From: Lantana camara
Lineage: Eukaryota > Streptophyta > Magnoliopsida > Lamiales > Verbenaceae
Direction of reading: 5' to 3'
Length of the DNA: 64,000 nt
NCBI GenBank assembly: GCA_037501455.1
Contig: CM074855.1
Coordinates: 36,799,001-36,863,000 of the forward strand
The position numbers were made by a program, and so were the translations under genes. Of this stretch, positions 36,104-49,031 are shown in pieces (the first letter of the stretch is position 1; the number at the start of each line of letters is the position of its first letter). The notes below the pieces were generated by a model that had not been told where the DNA came from, ran no database searches, and saw only the letters and a program-made list of their open reading frames with translations.

Positions 36104-36727
36104 TTACCTGACTTGTTATGTTCGTTATGTGAACTTTGGGAATTTGTTTAACGTAAAATATGTGATTTATGATCCAATATGATTTAATATGACATCATGT
36201 CACCTAAGTGTTCTCTCATTGCATTCTTTATGCATCATTACCATCCATATGCATTTGCCAAGCATCTAATTGGTCCATTTTGAGTCTAAGTTCGTCGTTT
36301 GCTCTTTGTTTTGTCCTTAGGTTCATTCCGTGGGTGACGCGGAGGTCTCTTAGACGTGTTTTGAGTTGGTTTCGTTCGGTTCGGTCGACAAGGTGAGGTT
36401 TTCTTCTTTTAGTTAATACGACCTACAACCCTATATGAGTTTTATGCCTACATGTGACTTACGTATATATATATCTACTTAAATACGTGTTTGATACGTA
36501 TTTTCTGGGAATTGACCCGTTTTGCTATGAAATCATTTGAAAAACGCTTTTATATATATACGTAGCCTATATTTTCATTTGTTTGATTTGAAAAGGGGTT
36601 GGTGTGTGTGATTTTGAACCAGTGAGCTTTGAACTTTGATATATGAGTCCGTAAAATTATGAAATTTCGAGAATTATGACTTATGACTTCTGAATTGGGC
36701 CTCGGAGAAGTGGTATGTGATCTCGGG

Positions 36728-39700
36728 TGTAGAGCCCCAATGGAAGGCCGCACATCCCCCGTACCGAGATCCCACCCACATATGAAATAGAGAGTCCATA
36801 CACGAGCCAAATCACGGCGAACAGGGACTCACTCAAACACTAGGCTAGGCGGGAGCTAGAACCTCGAAACCAAATAAACAAGCTCATGAATTAAATGCTA
36901 GTGCGGAAGCAGAACATATAATTAATCATAAATGCAATTAACAATTTATGGGTTCAACTAACAGAGGTTCCTAGAAGCCTGTCCCGAATATCATAAAATA
37001 TAATCATAATAGTTCATACATTCAATGTATCACTTATTCCTTTACAAATTGCGTGTGAAAAGACTTAGACGAGACCAAGAGACTCGACGGACTCATAATC
37101 CCGCCTAGCACTCCGAAACCTGCAAAATAACTGAAAACAAAGCCGGGTTCAGTCTATAGGAGACTGGTGGGTATAAAACAGGGTATATCATAAATAATAT
37201 TGCAGAATTTAAGCGCGTGCACACACACATGCAAGCTATAATCCCGTGCGAGGTTTGAAACATTTCCCAAGTGGGTGAAAACAAAGAAAACAACGCTCAG
37301 GATTACAACAATCAGTTTCATTCATAATCATAATTGTTCATGCGGTCAATACATGAGCCCTGGCGGGTGGGCGAATATCTCCAACCTACTTCTCGTTTGT
37401 GCATATCAATTCAATCTTTATATTAGCGACCATACATATTCATATATATTCGTTCATAATCATAATCATATCATGCATATTCATATCATTCATAATCATA
37501 AACACTTACACCTTTTTCCTCCGGGTGGTGGACGGGCTTGCAAGACCCGACCAGCGGTCCATACATAGGCCAATGGGGGTACATGAATCCCCCAAGGGCA
37601 CTCAGCTCCCATTCCCCGCTAAACCTCCTAGCGAGGGTCGGTATCACCGTAAATGTGGTGGGACTAGTACAAGGGATCACCGTCGGCCCTTGCCTCCCCG
37701 GATAGCCAGTTGTACTAAATCCCTGGGCCCGTATGTTCAATCATGTGCACTCCAAAAATCATGAGGTGGGAATATATAAAAGAAGGGCTTTACGTTGGAA
37801 ATCATTGACTATTTTGAAAAGACTCGATATAGAATTATAATACTTTGGCTCAAGACTTTCACATAAGGGATATATTGGGTCGTTATAGCTATTAGAAGAG
37901 AAACCCACCTGTTACACCTTACCGAACAATACCAAGAAGAAAAGTAGGCTTGAAAGTAACGTATGAACCCGGTAAGTCTCCGCCTTGGAGAAAACTGTAC
38001 AAGGGACAAAACAGTGTACTCGTGAGACTCAAGACTCTAAATGACCCATATATGACGCACGACAATGAATGAACATGATATAAATGCATAAGAGGTGATA
38101 TTATGTCATGGACATGTTCATGTGCACCATTAATGCATTTGAGGTATATAAATAAGCCATTCATTCGTTAAGAGAAGCGTTCATACTCATTCGAGTTCAT
38201 AACTTACACATTTCATATCAAATCAATCTAAGAATTTCATATAACGATCATATCACATACTATATCATGTTTATAATTAGAGAATAGATAAATAAAGACA
38301 TTCAAGTCATGATTGAAAATTAAATAAGAACACAAAATAGGTAACAATTTAATTATATAATTCAAATAAATAAATAATTCATACATATAATATATATATA
38401 TATATTCCACAAGAAAAAATATAGATATATATATACATATATGTACACATGCATGCATGCATTTCATATAATACTACAACATATTATACATATATACGTG
38501 AACACATGCATGCCTATATATATAATATATACACATGTACACAATATTTAATATAGCTAGCTACTTCATGCATGCAAGTATAATTATACTACATGATATA
38601 TATATTTATATATATATATATATATATACAACAACACAAACACACAAGCAGCCATACAACAACGCAGCAACAGAGTAGCAGTTATAATTCAGTTCAGAAG
38701 GTTTCCCCGCCCGGGGAAAATTTATTCTACAACACTCCCCGGCCGGGGAAAAGGCTACTGGAAGTCTGGAGTGTAAGTCCCCGATCGGGGTAGCACAACT
38801 CTACCCGTCCGGGGAGAGGGTCCAGATGCGGAAAAAGAGCAGCAGCAACCGCAGGTCTTCGGAAGGAAAAACAGGGCACAACAACTCAAAGCTTCAACCA
38901 ACAATCAAGCTAACATAATCAGGTATGTAAGAGCTCTAAATATGCAGTAAATCAGTCCCAAAACAACACCTAAACATGCTACCAAGACATCAAACGTGAG
39001 CAAGGAGGGGCAAGAACTCATTTCATTCAATTTCTTCCAAGTATCATTAATGGCATCTAAGTAAATCTTTAACGACCACAAAATACATGTCCATAAATGT
39101 AATAAGGAAGTTAAGGTGATCACTTTCATGCTTTAAAACAATCAAAACCATCAACGATTCAAAGAGATCAAGAATTTGCTTCAGAACCTAACTATTCATC
39201 GAACGCATCAAATGTCCATGAGTATAAGCTCAAAATTAAGGATGCATGGCTCAAAATGATGACAAATGAATGTATATTACCATTCTAAACTGACCTCTTG
39301 AATTGCTTGAAGGTTGGAAGAGATTTGAGCTCAAAATCTCCAAGGTTTACAAAATGGCAAGAATGGGACCGGAGAGCAGGGGTTTCGCTGTGTTTTCCTC
39401 TTGTGTGATGATTGTGGATCGAAATGGGGATGGTTTGGGCTGATAGAAGGTTAAGTTAGATTTCCAAAAAGTTCAACCATGGTTAATTTGGATAAGTATG
39501 GTGAAAGTTGTGAGGAAAATAGCTAAGTGTGGCAGTTTGGCGGACGAGTCACTTTTCGGTCGAATTTCGGGGGTTCAAATAGGCTTAGAAAAATATGAGG
39601 CTTGTAAGTTCAGCGGATGTGACGGAACTCGAATCCGAGCTCCCGAGCTCAATTTATGAAGCCCAGAATCAAAGGTACGCTAAGTGCTCTTTAGCCCCAT

Positions 39701-40133
39701 TTTGGTTCCGTTAAACAAAATAAAATCCGTTACCACATCAAATGAGATCGAAAACATGAAACGAGCATGTAGGCATGTTCATAACACATAAATATACAAC
39801 ATATTAAATTTTCACAAAAATCGGAATTGAATTCAAATAAGAACGACACACATTTTACAATTATAGAAACATTTATTCAAAATTCACTAACATATAAATT
39901 CAAACCTTCAGTATTCGTAGAATAAAATAAAAAAAAATAAATTTTTAAAGAAATAAAAAATATAATTAAAGGGAATTAATTAATTATAATTATAATTATA
40001 ATTAACAATTAATCACGTATTTATACTAAATAATTAATTACATAATTAAATAATTTAAACACGCAATTAAGTAAACACATACATCAGACTTCTACAATAA
40101 AAATAAATAAATAAATAAAATCAGGGTCTTACA
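36728..40133 (-). mobile_element. Solo LTR F (reversed), inserted in C
   Basis: 3,406 bp between TCGGG copies (36723-36727 and 40134-40138). On the minus strand it starts TGTAAGACCCTG and ends GGGGCTCTACA. It belongs with B's LTR by its exon-like region (37909-37994, followed by GTGGGTTTCTCTTCTAATAG) and by CCGGAGGAAAAAGG after the loop hairpin (about 37520-37555). Hairpin CAGTC..GACTG lies at 37150-37166. No interior remains. Confidence 0.92.
38702..38815. repeat. CCCCGGCCGGGG palindromes in LTR F
   Basis: TTTCCCCGCCCGGGGAAA (38702-38719), TCCCCGGCCGGGGA (38736-38749), CCCCGATCGGGG (38779-38790) and CTACCCGTCCGGGGAG (about 38800-38815): four units with a shared CCCC stem and differing centres. 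Confidence 0.88.
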
Positions 40134-41044
40134 TCGGGTCGGCCGTGGGGTCGCCGAGCTCTCTCATCAACACAACTCCACTTTGAGAGACCTTACCCAA
40201 CCTCGGGGAGGTCGAGGGAAAGGTAGGTTTCCTTTTGGGCGACGGTAACCCCGTCGGTGGATCGGGTAGGAGCCCCCGACTTTAAACTAATGACGAGAGA
40301 ACAGGGATGAAGATGGGAGAAGTAGGATTGATTTAGAACTTTGTTTGTATTTTGACTTCGATTTTGATTATGAAAGGAGTAAGTTGGTTAGAAACTCGTT
40401 CTCACCAAGTTAGTTTGATTTTGATTCCTATTTTGGTTCATGAAACGGGAGTGGACTGTAACGCCCCGATTTTTCAAACGTAAAGGTACGACGTATGTGT
40501 TTACTAATTTACACGAATTAATTGTTTTTACGTGTTTTATATTTAATTTTATTATAAATTGTTATTATTTTATTTTAGTTTATTTTATTTCAATTTAATA
40601 TTATTTTTATATATTTCGTTATTTAGTAATTATTTTTAATTATTATTAATTTAGTGATTAATGTTAATTAAGTGTTATGCTAATTAATCATGCTTTAACC
40701 ATATTAATTAATTAATTTCTATAAAAATATGTTGACCTTGAATTTATTTAATATTAGAATTTAAAGGTTAGATATAAGTTATAATGTGTGAATTATTATG
40801 AATATGCCCTTGATTGTTTAAATTGTGCATCGTTCTTATATGAAATGATATCGAAATATCGTGGAAATGTAGTATGTCGTAAATATATGTGTTATGAACA
40901 TGCCTATATGCTCGGTTTATGTTTTCGAACTCGTTTGATATGTTAACGAATTTAATTTGAATCGTGGAACCAAATCGGGGGCTAACGAGCAATTAGCGCA
41001 ACCTTGGTTCCATACGTGATATCTTGAGCTCGGGAACTCGGATT

Positions 41045-41154
41045 CGAGTTCCGTCAACTTCGTTGAACTCGTATCGAAGATTTGAGTTTAATAAACTTTC
41101 GAGTTCCGTCAACTTGGTTGAACTCGTATCGAAGATTTGAGTTTAAAAAACTTA
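41045..41154. repeat. 55-bp tandem duplication in B 5' LTR
   Basis: 41045-41099 and 41100-41154 both begin CGAGTTCCGTCAACTT and end in GAGTTTAA-type sequence. The 3' LTR has one copy (about 49618-49672), so the duplication arose after insertion. Confidence 0.9.
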
Positions 41155-42094
41155 GCCTTATATTTTTCCGAAATCATTTGAACCTCTGAAATCTAACCGA
41201 AAAACGAAACAGCATCAAAATAACCACATTTCACCAAAATGGCCATAACTTGTTCAAAACCTAACCAAATTAACTATGGTTGGTGTCATTTTAACCCTAG
41301 TTCAACCCTTTACCATTCCTTAACTACTCCATCTCAAACCAATCCTCACACAAACCAGAAAGTTCAGCCAAAGCTTCTGCATCTCAGTTTCCAGTCACTG
41401 TGCAATCCTTGAGATTTTGGAGCTCAAATCTCTATCAACTTTCATCCAAGCAACAAGGTGAGTTAGGATTATGTTATACATTCTTCTTTGGTCATTTTGA
41501 TCTATTCATTTCTAATTTTGAGTCAGATTTCATGAGGTTTGGAGCACGAGATTGAATAGTTAGGTTTTTGAGTGTTTTGGTTGATTCCTTGAATTTCTTT
41601 GATCTCTGACTTGTTTTGATGCTATATATATGATTCTTTTACTTCATTTATGGCTGAATATGCTTGTATTAATTGATGCTTAAGGATCGGTTGAGATATC
41701 ATTAATGGAATGGTCATGTATTGAATGAACTCTTAACTAAAATTTCTCTCCATCACGTACCTAACTGTTGCTAGCTTTTGGGAATTGTTTTGATGCCATA
41801 TGTTGTTCCTTTTTATCTTATTTGCAGCTATATTGATAGCTGATTATTCATGTTCAGCCTTGCTCTGTTCCTTTTCATTTTATCCCTGTTTTTCCCACAT
41901 GAAAACTGCTATCTTTTTTCCAGTTTTGCTGCGTGTATTTCTTGCTGGAATTGATGAGTTTTGTTGTCTTTATTTCCTTATGATGTTAGCTTGATTTGGT
42001 TGCTAAGTTTGAGCTTGTTTTGGCCTGGTTTAAACTCCCCTTTCTCCTCCCCTGTTTTCGTTATTGTTGCTACACCTTCTGTGGCTGCTGTAAC

Positions 42095-42222
42095 ACTCTC
42101 CCTGGGCGGGGAGAGTTTCCTCTTGGAGAGTACCCGGTCGGGTACTCCTATTACAAAAAGTTTCTGTACCCTCTACCCGGCCGGGGAGTTTTGAACTGGG
42201 ACAGCTACACGGGCAGGTAGCT
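42095..42222. repeat. Palindrome cluster in B 5' LTR
   Basis: A 22-bp unit with arms ACTCTCCC and GGGGAGAGT (42095-42116), AGTACCCGGTCGGGTACT (42129-42146), CTACCCGGCCGGGGAG (about 42172-42187) and AGCTACACGGGCAGGTAGCT (42203-42222). In the 3' LTR the last is AGCTACCCGGGCGGGTAGCT (50721-50740), a better stem. Several stems occur within a single family. Confidence 0.88.
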
Positions 42223-42554
42223 GCTGCGTACAGCTTCTGTACCTATCCTTCTTCTTCTTTTGCTGTTTTTCTTTTCTTCTTTCTCTTTTCTTTTTCCTTC
42301 CTTTCTTCTTTTGCTGCCTCAGTCTTAGTGCTGTAATGTGTGTATGCTTGGAGGGGGCTTGATTGTGCTGCTGCTGTTCTTCGTTGTGCAGGGGTGTGCG
42401 TGAGTTATGTGCTGAGATGGTGTAAGCTAAGTGTGCATGCATGGGTGTGTGTTTGCTGTGCATGGAAGGGTTGCATGCATGTCTGTGTGCATAAATATAT
42501 ATACGTATATATGTATATAACTTGGTTTGTGGGTGTGCATGGAAGTATTATATA

Positions 42555-42592
<38 letters not shown>

Positions 42593-44277
42593 TGTAATAG
42601 TGCATGCATGGCTTTTTATTTAATTTGCATGCATGGTACATATATATATATGTAAAGATGGTACATGATATATATATATATATATATATTATATTTTACG
42701 TATTATTTGATTTAATTGAATTATAGGATTTAATTGTTATTTATTTCATGTTTTATTTAATTTCGATCTTAATTTGAATGTATTTAATTGTCTATTTGTA
42801 AATGCGATTTAATGCATGCTATGATCATATTTAAAACTCTTAGACTCAATTGATATGAATTATGAATTTATGAATTTGAATGAAATGAAGGAACGAGTGA
42901 CTTATTTTATGTCTTAATTTCCTTAATAGTGCACATGAACATTTTCATGACATAATATGATCTTTTACGCATTCATATCATATTCATTTCATTGTCGAGC
43001 CTCATATATGGTCATTTAGAGTCTCATACCTTCTCTTTTGCACAGATTCGGGTTTGGTCGGAGACGAGGGAGAGCATTGAGATGCTTGTGCCTTTCTTTT
43101 GCGTTTTAAAGGTGGGTTTCTCTTCTAATAGCTAAAACGACCTGATATATCCCTTACGTGAAAGGTTTTAAGCCAAAATAGTATATTTATGTATATCGAG
43201 TCCTTTTGAGTAAATGATTTCAAACGTATGACCCCCTTTTTATTTATGAAACCCTACCTTATGATTTTGGCGAGTGCATGATATGAATTGAACAACGGCC
43301 CAGGGACTTAGTGTACGTGGCTATCCGGGGAGGCAAGGGCCGACGGTGATCCCATACACTAGTTCCAACCAATTTACGGCGAAACCGACCTCGTTAAGGA
43401 GTTTTTAACGAGGAAAGGCTAACCGGGCTTTTGAGGATTCATGTACCCTACTAGCCACATTGATATGATTAGGTGGCCGGGCCTTGTAAACCCGTCCACC
43501 ACCCGGAGGAAGAAGGTGTATATGAATGATTATGATCATGTTATGTATGAGCACAAAAGATTTATGTGTGATAACGAATAATTCATGTTATGATTACACG
43601 AGGTGTTGGTTGGAGATTGTGCACGCCCACTCACCGGGCCATAAAGCCTTATAAACAATTATGAATGAATATGAATGTCGTAATCCCGTTGATGTTTCTT
43701 TGTTTTGCCCACTTGGGAAAGTCTTATCAAACTTCACACGGGATTAGGGCTTGCATGAATGTGTTTAAATTATGCGATATTATATCTTATGCCTCGTTTT
43801 ATACCCACCAGTCTCGTATAAACTGAACCCGGTTTGTTTCAGTTGTTTTGTGCAGGTATAGGAGTGCTAGGGGGGAATACAAGTCGTCTAGGTCTAGCAT
43901 TTATGTTTAGCACTTCTTTTCAGCATCTTATACTCTCATACTCTTATTCCTATTTTGTATATGATCTTGATATGGAGCGTTATGATTTTGTAGGCCGTGT
44001 GGCCTTGGTTACATGAATAATTTTGTATATCTATTTTGGAGCTTGGTGGCTCATTGTATATATTATATATTGATCTTGCTTCCGCATTTTATTATCGCTC
44101 TGATTTTATAGTGTCTTGATCTTGAATGGTTTAAGGGTTAGTCCCGCCTAGCATAGCGTGTGTGTTATGTCCCCGTTCGCCGTGGATTTGGCACGTGTAT
44201 GGACTTTCATTCCATATACGGGTTGGGTCTCGGTGCGGGGGATGAAGTACCTTACGCTCGGGTGCTACATCCTTATG

Positions 44278-44288
44278 TGGTATCAGAG
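44278..44288 (+). other. Primer binding site of B
   Basis: TGGTATCAGAG, an exact complement of the initiator tRNA-Met 3' end, 8 nt after the LTR (spacer TCCTTATG). Confidence 0.92.
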
Positions 44289-44483
44289 GTTAGGGTTGCA
44301 AAACCCGGGCTCTCGTGTCGTGTTGAGTCAGTTAAGTCGTTCGGCTCTTGGAACAACTTGTCAATGTGTTGCATATGCATTGTTTACGTGTTTGTGTGCT
44401 TTAAATTTCGAATTTTGATTGAATTAATTTCATTTGCATGCATGGAATAAAAATAGCATGTATTTCAGTGTTTCTTGGACAGG

Positions 44484-45353
44484 ATGCCTCCACGTAGACA
44501 CCGTGAGTGATCTCCTGGGCGACGCCGTCATCATGATCGATCTCCTACACCACAAGCACAAGCGCCTCCAATGGATATGGGGAATTTCATAGAAGCAGTT
44601 TTTAATTATGTTGAGCATCGGAGAGCTCAAGCTCCCCCACCACAACAAGCAGAACAACAAGCTCCCCCACCAAACCATAATAATAGGGATCCTCATGGGG
44701 TGTTTTTGAGCTACAACCCCCCTCGGTTTTCCGGTTCTATTGATGATGCAGTTTCGGAGGGTTGGTTGATTCGATTAGAGAGGATATTTGGAGTCCGACA
44801 GTTTACTACGCAAGAAAAGGCTCAATTTGCCATATTTCAATTAGATAGCAATGCTTATGAGTAGTGGGAAAGAACGAGAGAGAAACTTGAAGTGGATGGA
44901 GAGGAAGTTACGTAGGAGGTCTTCAAGAGAGAATTTAGAGAATGCTTTCTACCGGAAATGGTAAGAGAGAGGAAGGAGCAGGAGTTCATGGACTTAAACC
45001 AAGGCGCGCGCACGGTGACTCAATATCTTGTCGTATTTAATAGACTTGGAAAATATGCCCCTCATGTCACCCAGGATGAGAAGAGAAAATCAAGGAAATT
45101 TATTGCGGGATTAAGACAGGACTTGAGACATGGCTAGGCGGGTCACAACTTCAAGTCGTTTGCCGACACCGTGTAACGGGCTTTGGTTCAAGAGGAAGAG
45201 TTCAAGAAGAAGGATCCGGTCTTTAGAGCACCAATGGGAAGAGGTTCCGGATCAAATTTGGGAAAGAGAGCGATGATTCAAGCTACTCCCCCACCTAAAG
45301 GTCTTTTTAAGAAGCCAAAAATGGGAGGATAAGCCCCACCGGTTCTAAAAGCT
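44484..45353 (+). pseudogene. gag: Element B gag, six nonsense codons
   Basis: ATG at 44484 (MPPRRHRE) begins a basic, Gln/Pro-rich N-terminus. The gag domain follows (FLSYNPPRFSGSIDDAV, GWLIRLERIFGVRQFTT, KAQFAIFQLDSNAYE, FKREFRECFLP, LNQGARTVTQYL). Stops at 44508 (TGA), 44862, 44913, 45135 (TAG), 45174 and 45330 (TAA) all lie in the same frame as pol. Each is one C-to-T or G-to-A step from a Trp, Arg or Gln codon, the pattern expected from deamination of methylated cytosine. Gag would form the particle shell and bind RNA through the knuckles just downstream. Confidence 0.92.
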
Positions 45354-48143
45354 TTGCCTGCACCAACGAGAGATCGACAAGGTCCGAGTGAGGCTAGATT
45401 GGCTCAATTTCCTTGTACACATTGTGGAGGACCAACTCACAATTTCTATAATTGTCGGAGAAGGTTGAATTTGTGTCTCATATGTGGGAAGGGTGACCAT
45501 ATGGCGGATACTTGTCCTGACAAGAACCCCGGATTTCAAAAACGAGTTCAAAGGCCAATGATCCCGGCTCGTGCTTATGCCCTCGAGGGTGAAGAGCAAG
45601 ATGCGGAGATTGATCCTACCGCTGTGGTGGAAGGTACTCTATGCATACATAACATGAACATTCATGCACTCTTTGATCCGGGTGCCACGCATTCCTTTAT
45701 TTCTTGTGACTTAGTTGCCACTTTATGCTTGCCTGTTATTTGTTTATCTTCTTGTTATTTGGTGAGTTCGCCACTTGGTGGGAGTCTTCAGACAGATCAG
45801 TTGGTTCGGGAGTGTTCAGTTCTGATTGAAGGGAAAAAATATCCGGCTGATTTAATTGTTATGCCTATGAAGAGGTATGGAGTTATTTTGGGTATGGACT
45901 GGTTGTCCAGGCATCGGACCAATGTTGATTGTTTTGCGAAGAAGGTGATTTTGGGTGATGAATTGGTGATTGGTTGTGGATCAAGATCGGTACCTCTCTT
46001 ATCTTACATGGAAGCTCATAAGTTGATGAGAGAAGGAGCAACGGGATTTATTGCTTATCTTCTCAATAGACCGAAAGATCAAATCAAGTTGGAGGATACC
46101 GCGGTTGTTAAGGATTTTCCCGATGTGTTTCCCGAGAATTTGAGTTCTTTACCACCAGACCGTGAGATTGAATTTGTTATCGACTTATATCCAGGATCCA
46201 AATCATATTCTAAGACTCCGTATCAGATGGCACCGGCCGAATTGAAAGAGTTAAAGATTCAATTAGAGGAATTGCTCAAAGTTGGATATATTCGGTCAAG
46301 TTCGTCACCTTGGGGTGCTCCGGTTCTTTTCGTTAAGAAGAAGGATGGAACCTTAAGAATGTGTATAGATTACTGGAAGCTTAATCGGGTGACCGTAAAG
46401 AACAAGTATCCTTTGCCCCACATTGAGGATTTATTCGACATGTTACAAGGTTCGGGGGTATATTCGAAATTGGACTTGAGACAAGGATACTACCAATTGA
46501 AGATCCGGGAAGAGGACATTCCGAAGACGGGATTTAACACCCGGTATGGGCACTATGAGTTCGTAGTGATGCCTTTTAGACTGACTAATGTTCCGGCTGC
46601 TTTTATGGATATAATGCATCGAATTTTCCGACCTTATTTGGATAAGTTACTGGTGAAATTCATCGATGATATCTTGGTTTATTCGAGAACTACAGAAGAT
46701 CATGCCAGGTATCTCAGAATTGTCTTGGACACCTTGAGGGAACATCGATTATATGCTAAGTTTAGCAAATGCGAGTTCTGGATTGATCGGGTAGCATTTC
46801 TGGGTCACATTATCTCAAGGAAAGGTTTGGAAGTAGATCCTTCTAAGATTGAGACGGTTATTCAGTGGCAAAGCCCGAAAAATACTTCAGAAGTGAGGAG
46901 TTTCTTGGGGTTGGCAGGCTATTATTGGAGATTTGTACAGGATTTGTCGAAGATTGCGGCTCCTTTAACCCGATTGACTAAGAAGGCGGTTAAGTTTGAG
47001 TGGGACGAGGCATGTGAGGCTAGCTTTCAACTTTTAAAGGAAAAGTTGACCACTGCCCCTGTATTAGCGCTTCCTGAAGGTACAGAAGGATACACAGTTT
47101 ATACGGACGCCTCAAAGGAGGGTTTGGGATGTGTGCTGATGCAGAATGGGAGAGTAATCGCCTATGCCTCAAGAAAATTAAAGGAACATGAGCAGAACTA
47201 CCCCACTCATGATTTAGAGTTAGCGGCTGTGATCTTTGCTTTGGGTAAGTGGAGACACTATCTTTATGGAATATCGTTTGAGGTCTTTTCCGATCACAAG
47301 AGTCTCCAATACTTATTCTCACAAAAGGAATTAAATAAGAGACAACGGCGTTGGATGGAACTTTTGGCGGATTATGAGTGTACAATCCGATACCATCCCG
47401 GCAAAGCCAACTTGGTCGCGGATGCGCTTAGTAGGAAAGCTAGCGTGTCTAATGTGAAAGTAGAAATTAGAGATGAGAATGAGTTGTTCAAACTAAGGGC
47501 TAGCATTCGAAATATTACGGTTCAACCAGATCTCAGGCAGAGATTATTTGATGCTCAGAGAATTGATCCCGAAGTTCAGAAATTAACTGAGAAAGCTCGA
47601 GCTGATTCAGAGTGTCCGTTTGGGTTTGATGATATGGGACTTCTAAGATTCAAGAATAGAGTGGTTGTACCGGAAGGGTTAAAAAGGATTATTCTTGAGG
47701 AAGCCCATCGGTCAGGGTATTCGATACATCCCGGAGGGAACAAAATGTATAAGGATCTAAAGCAATTCTACTGGTGGAATGGTTTGAAACGGGATGTTAT
47801 CAACTTTGTGAAACATTGTATGACCTGTCAAGTGGTAAAAGCAGAACATCAAAAGCCATCGGGGCTACTCCAACCATTGCCTATCCCGGAGTGGAAATGG
47901 GAACAAATAGCTATGGATTTTGTTTCCGGATTACCAAGAGTGAGAGGGGGTCTTGATGGAATTTGGGTTATTGTGGACAGGTTGACAAAATCAGCTCATT
48001 TCCTTGCTATCAGAATGTCCGATAAAGTGAGTAAGTTGGCTAAGAGGTATAATGATGAGATTGTCAGGCTCCATGGAGTACCTGTTAGCATTGTCTCGGA
48101 TCGGGATCCAAGATTTACTTCACGGTTATGGAAAGAATTATAG
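45354..48143 (+). CDS. pol: Element B pol open frame: knuckles, protease, RT, RNase H, integrase
   Basis: 929 codons open; the start is only the first usable codon after the last gag stop. Tandem zinc knuckles at residues 21-34 and 41-54, both complete. Protease [12 protein letters not shown], Asp108. RT with [28 protein letters not shown] and FIDDILVYS (Asp438, Asp439). RNase [11 protein letters not shown] (Asp about 585), [20 protein letters not shown] and [11 protein letters not shown]. Integrase HHCC zinc region ([22 protein letters not shown]) and core with Asp at codons 47916 and 48099. The stop at 48141 falls before the third catalytic residue. Changes such as PFRLTN for PFGLTN look like further C/G transitions. 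Confidence 0.95.
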   Translation: MPAPTRDRQGPSEARLAQFPCTHCGGPTHNFYNCRRRLNLCLICGKGDHMADTCPDKNPGFQKRVQRPMIPARAYALEGEEQDAEIDPTAVVEGTLCIHNMNIHALFDPGATHSFISCDLVATLCLPVICLSSCYLVSSPLGGSLQTDQLVRECSVLIEGKKYPADLIVMPMKRYGVILGMDWLSRHRTNVDCFAKKVILGDELVIGCGSRSVPLLSYMEAHKLMREGATGFIAYLLNRPKDQIKLEDTAVVKDFPDVFPENLSSLPPDREIEFVIDLYPGSKSYSKTPYQMAPAELKELKIQLEELLKVGYIRSSSSPWGAPVLFVKKKDGTLRMCIDYWKLNRVTVKNKYPLPHIEDLFDMLQGSGVYSKLDLRQGYYQLKIREEDIPKTGFNTRYGHYEFVVMPFRLTNVPAAFMDIMHRIFRPYLDKLLVKFIDDILVYSRTTEDHARYLRIVLDTLREHRLYAKFSKCEFWIDRVAFLGHIISRKGLEVDPSKIETVIQWQSPKNTSEVRSFLGLAGYYWRFVQDLSKIAAPLTRLTKKAVKFEWDEACEASFQLLKEKLTTAPVLALPEGTEGYTVYTDASKEGLGCVLMQNGRVIAYASRKLKEHEQNYPTHDLELAAVIFALGKWRHYLYGISFEVFSDHKSLQYLFSQKELNKRQRRWMELLADYECTIRYHPGKANLVADALSRKASVSNVKVEIRDENELFKLRASIRNITVQPDLRQRLFDAQRIDPEVQKLTEKARADSECPFGFDDMGLLRFKNRVVVPEGLKRIILEEAHRSGYSIHPGGNKMYKDLKQFYWWNGLKRDVINFVKHCMTCQVVKAEHQKPSGLLQPLPIPEWKWEQIAMDFVSGLPRVRGGLDGIWVIVDRLTKSAHFLAIRMSDKVSKLAKRYNDEIVRLHGVPVSIVSDRDPRFTSRLWKEL

Positions 48144-48995
48144 AAGTGTTTGGGAACAAGGCTTCAATTCAGCACAGCTTTCCATCCTCAGACCGACGGA
48201 CAATCAGAGAGGTTGATTAAGTATCTGGAGGACATGTTGACAGCATGTGCATTGGACTTTCAAAGCTCGTGGAGTGAACAGTTGTCGTTAATCGAGTTTG
48301 CTTACGACAATAGCTATCAAGCCTCGATTGAGATAGCCCCTTATGAAGCTCTTTACGGACGTAAATGTCGTTCTCCGTTGTTCTTTGACTTGGAGGAGTG
48401 GAATTGGACCAAGCAAGAAGGTGTTAAAAGAGGGGAAAAGAAGGAAAAACCCTCTAAGGCTATACAAGAGGCTATTGACAAGGTCCAGATAATTAGACAA
48501 CGGATGAAGGCCGCTCAGGATCGATAAAAGAGCTATGCAAACCTTCGGAAAAAGAACCTTGAGTTTGAGATTGGAGACAGGGTTTTCTTAGAGGCATCTC
48601 CACGTAAACGGTTCTCAAGGATTAGACGGGGAGGAAAATTAAACCCTCAGTATATGGGACCGTATGAAATTTTAGAGAAGGTTGGGGATACGGCCTATCA
48701 ATTGGACTTGCCTCCGAGTTTAACCGGAATTCATAATGTGTTTCATGTTTCACAACTTCGAAAATATTATCGAGACGAGTCCGAGGTTCTACCGGTTGAA
48801 GAAGTGGAATTAGAACCAGATCTCACCTTCGTTCAAAAGCCGATTAAGATATTGGATCGGAAACTTCAGGAACTTCGAAATCGGCGTATTCCACTAGTCA
48901 AGGTTCTTTGGAGAAGTGATAAAACCGAAGAGGCTACGTGGGAGACGGAGGAAAAGATGAGAAAATTTCACCATGAATTATTTCCGAGCGAGTAA
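48144..48995 (+). pseudogene. Element B integrase end and chromodomain
   Basis: Same frame after the TAG at 48141. Catalytic Glu in DGQSERLIKYLEDM is codon 48207, 36 codons after the second Asp, so the DD35E set is complete apart from the stops. TAA at 48525 splits the tail. GPF/Y module (GGKLNPQYMGPYEILEKVG, TGIHNVFHVSQLRKYY) then chromodomain-like region (KILDRKLQELRNRRIPLVK, WRSDKTEEATWETEEKM) ending at TAA 48993-48995. Confidence 0.93.
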
Positions 48996-48996
48996 T

Positions 48997-49031
48997 GAAT
49001 CCGAGGACGGATTCTTTTAAGGGGGAGAGAT
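48997..49031 (+). other. Pre-PPT hairpin and polypurine tract of B
   Basis: GAATCC-GAGGAC-GGATTC (48997-49014), starting one base after the pol stop, then TTTTAAGGGGGAGAGAT next to the LTR. Confidence 0.88.

Larger units (their letters stand above)
40457..44269 (+). mobile_element. 5' LTR of element B
   Basis: TGTAACGCCCCGATT to GGGTGCTACA. Donor-like AACAAG/GTGAGT after 41457, palindromes 42095-42222, TA-rich tract 42480-42690, exon-like segment 43046-43111 between TTTTGCACAG and TTAAAG/GTGGG, loop hairpin 43472-43500, hairpin CAGTCT..AAACTG 43809-43825 (mutated; perfect in the 3' copy), and acceptor TTTTGTGCAG/G after 43855. It has a 55-bp duplication not found in the 3' LTR. Confidence 0.95.

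Noticed and set aside
42173..42463. Lys-rich 96-codon minus frame, with a near-identical one at 50691-50981
   Set aside because: Duplicated only because both LTRs of B contain it; derived from a T/C-rich tract.
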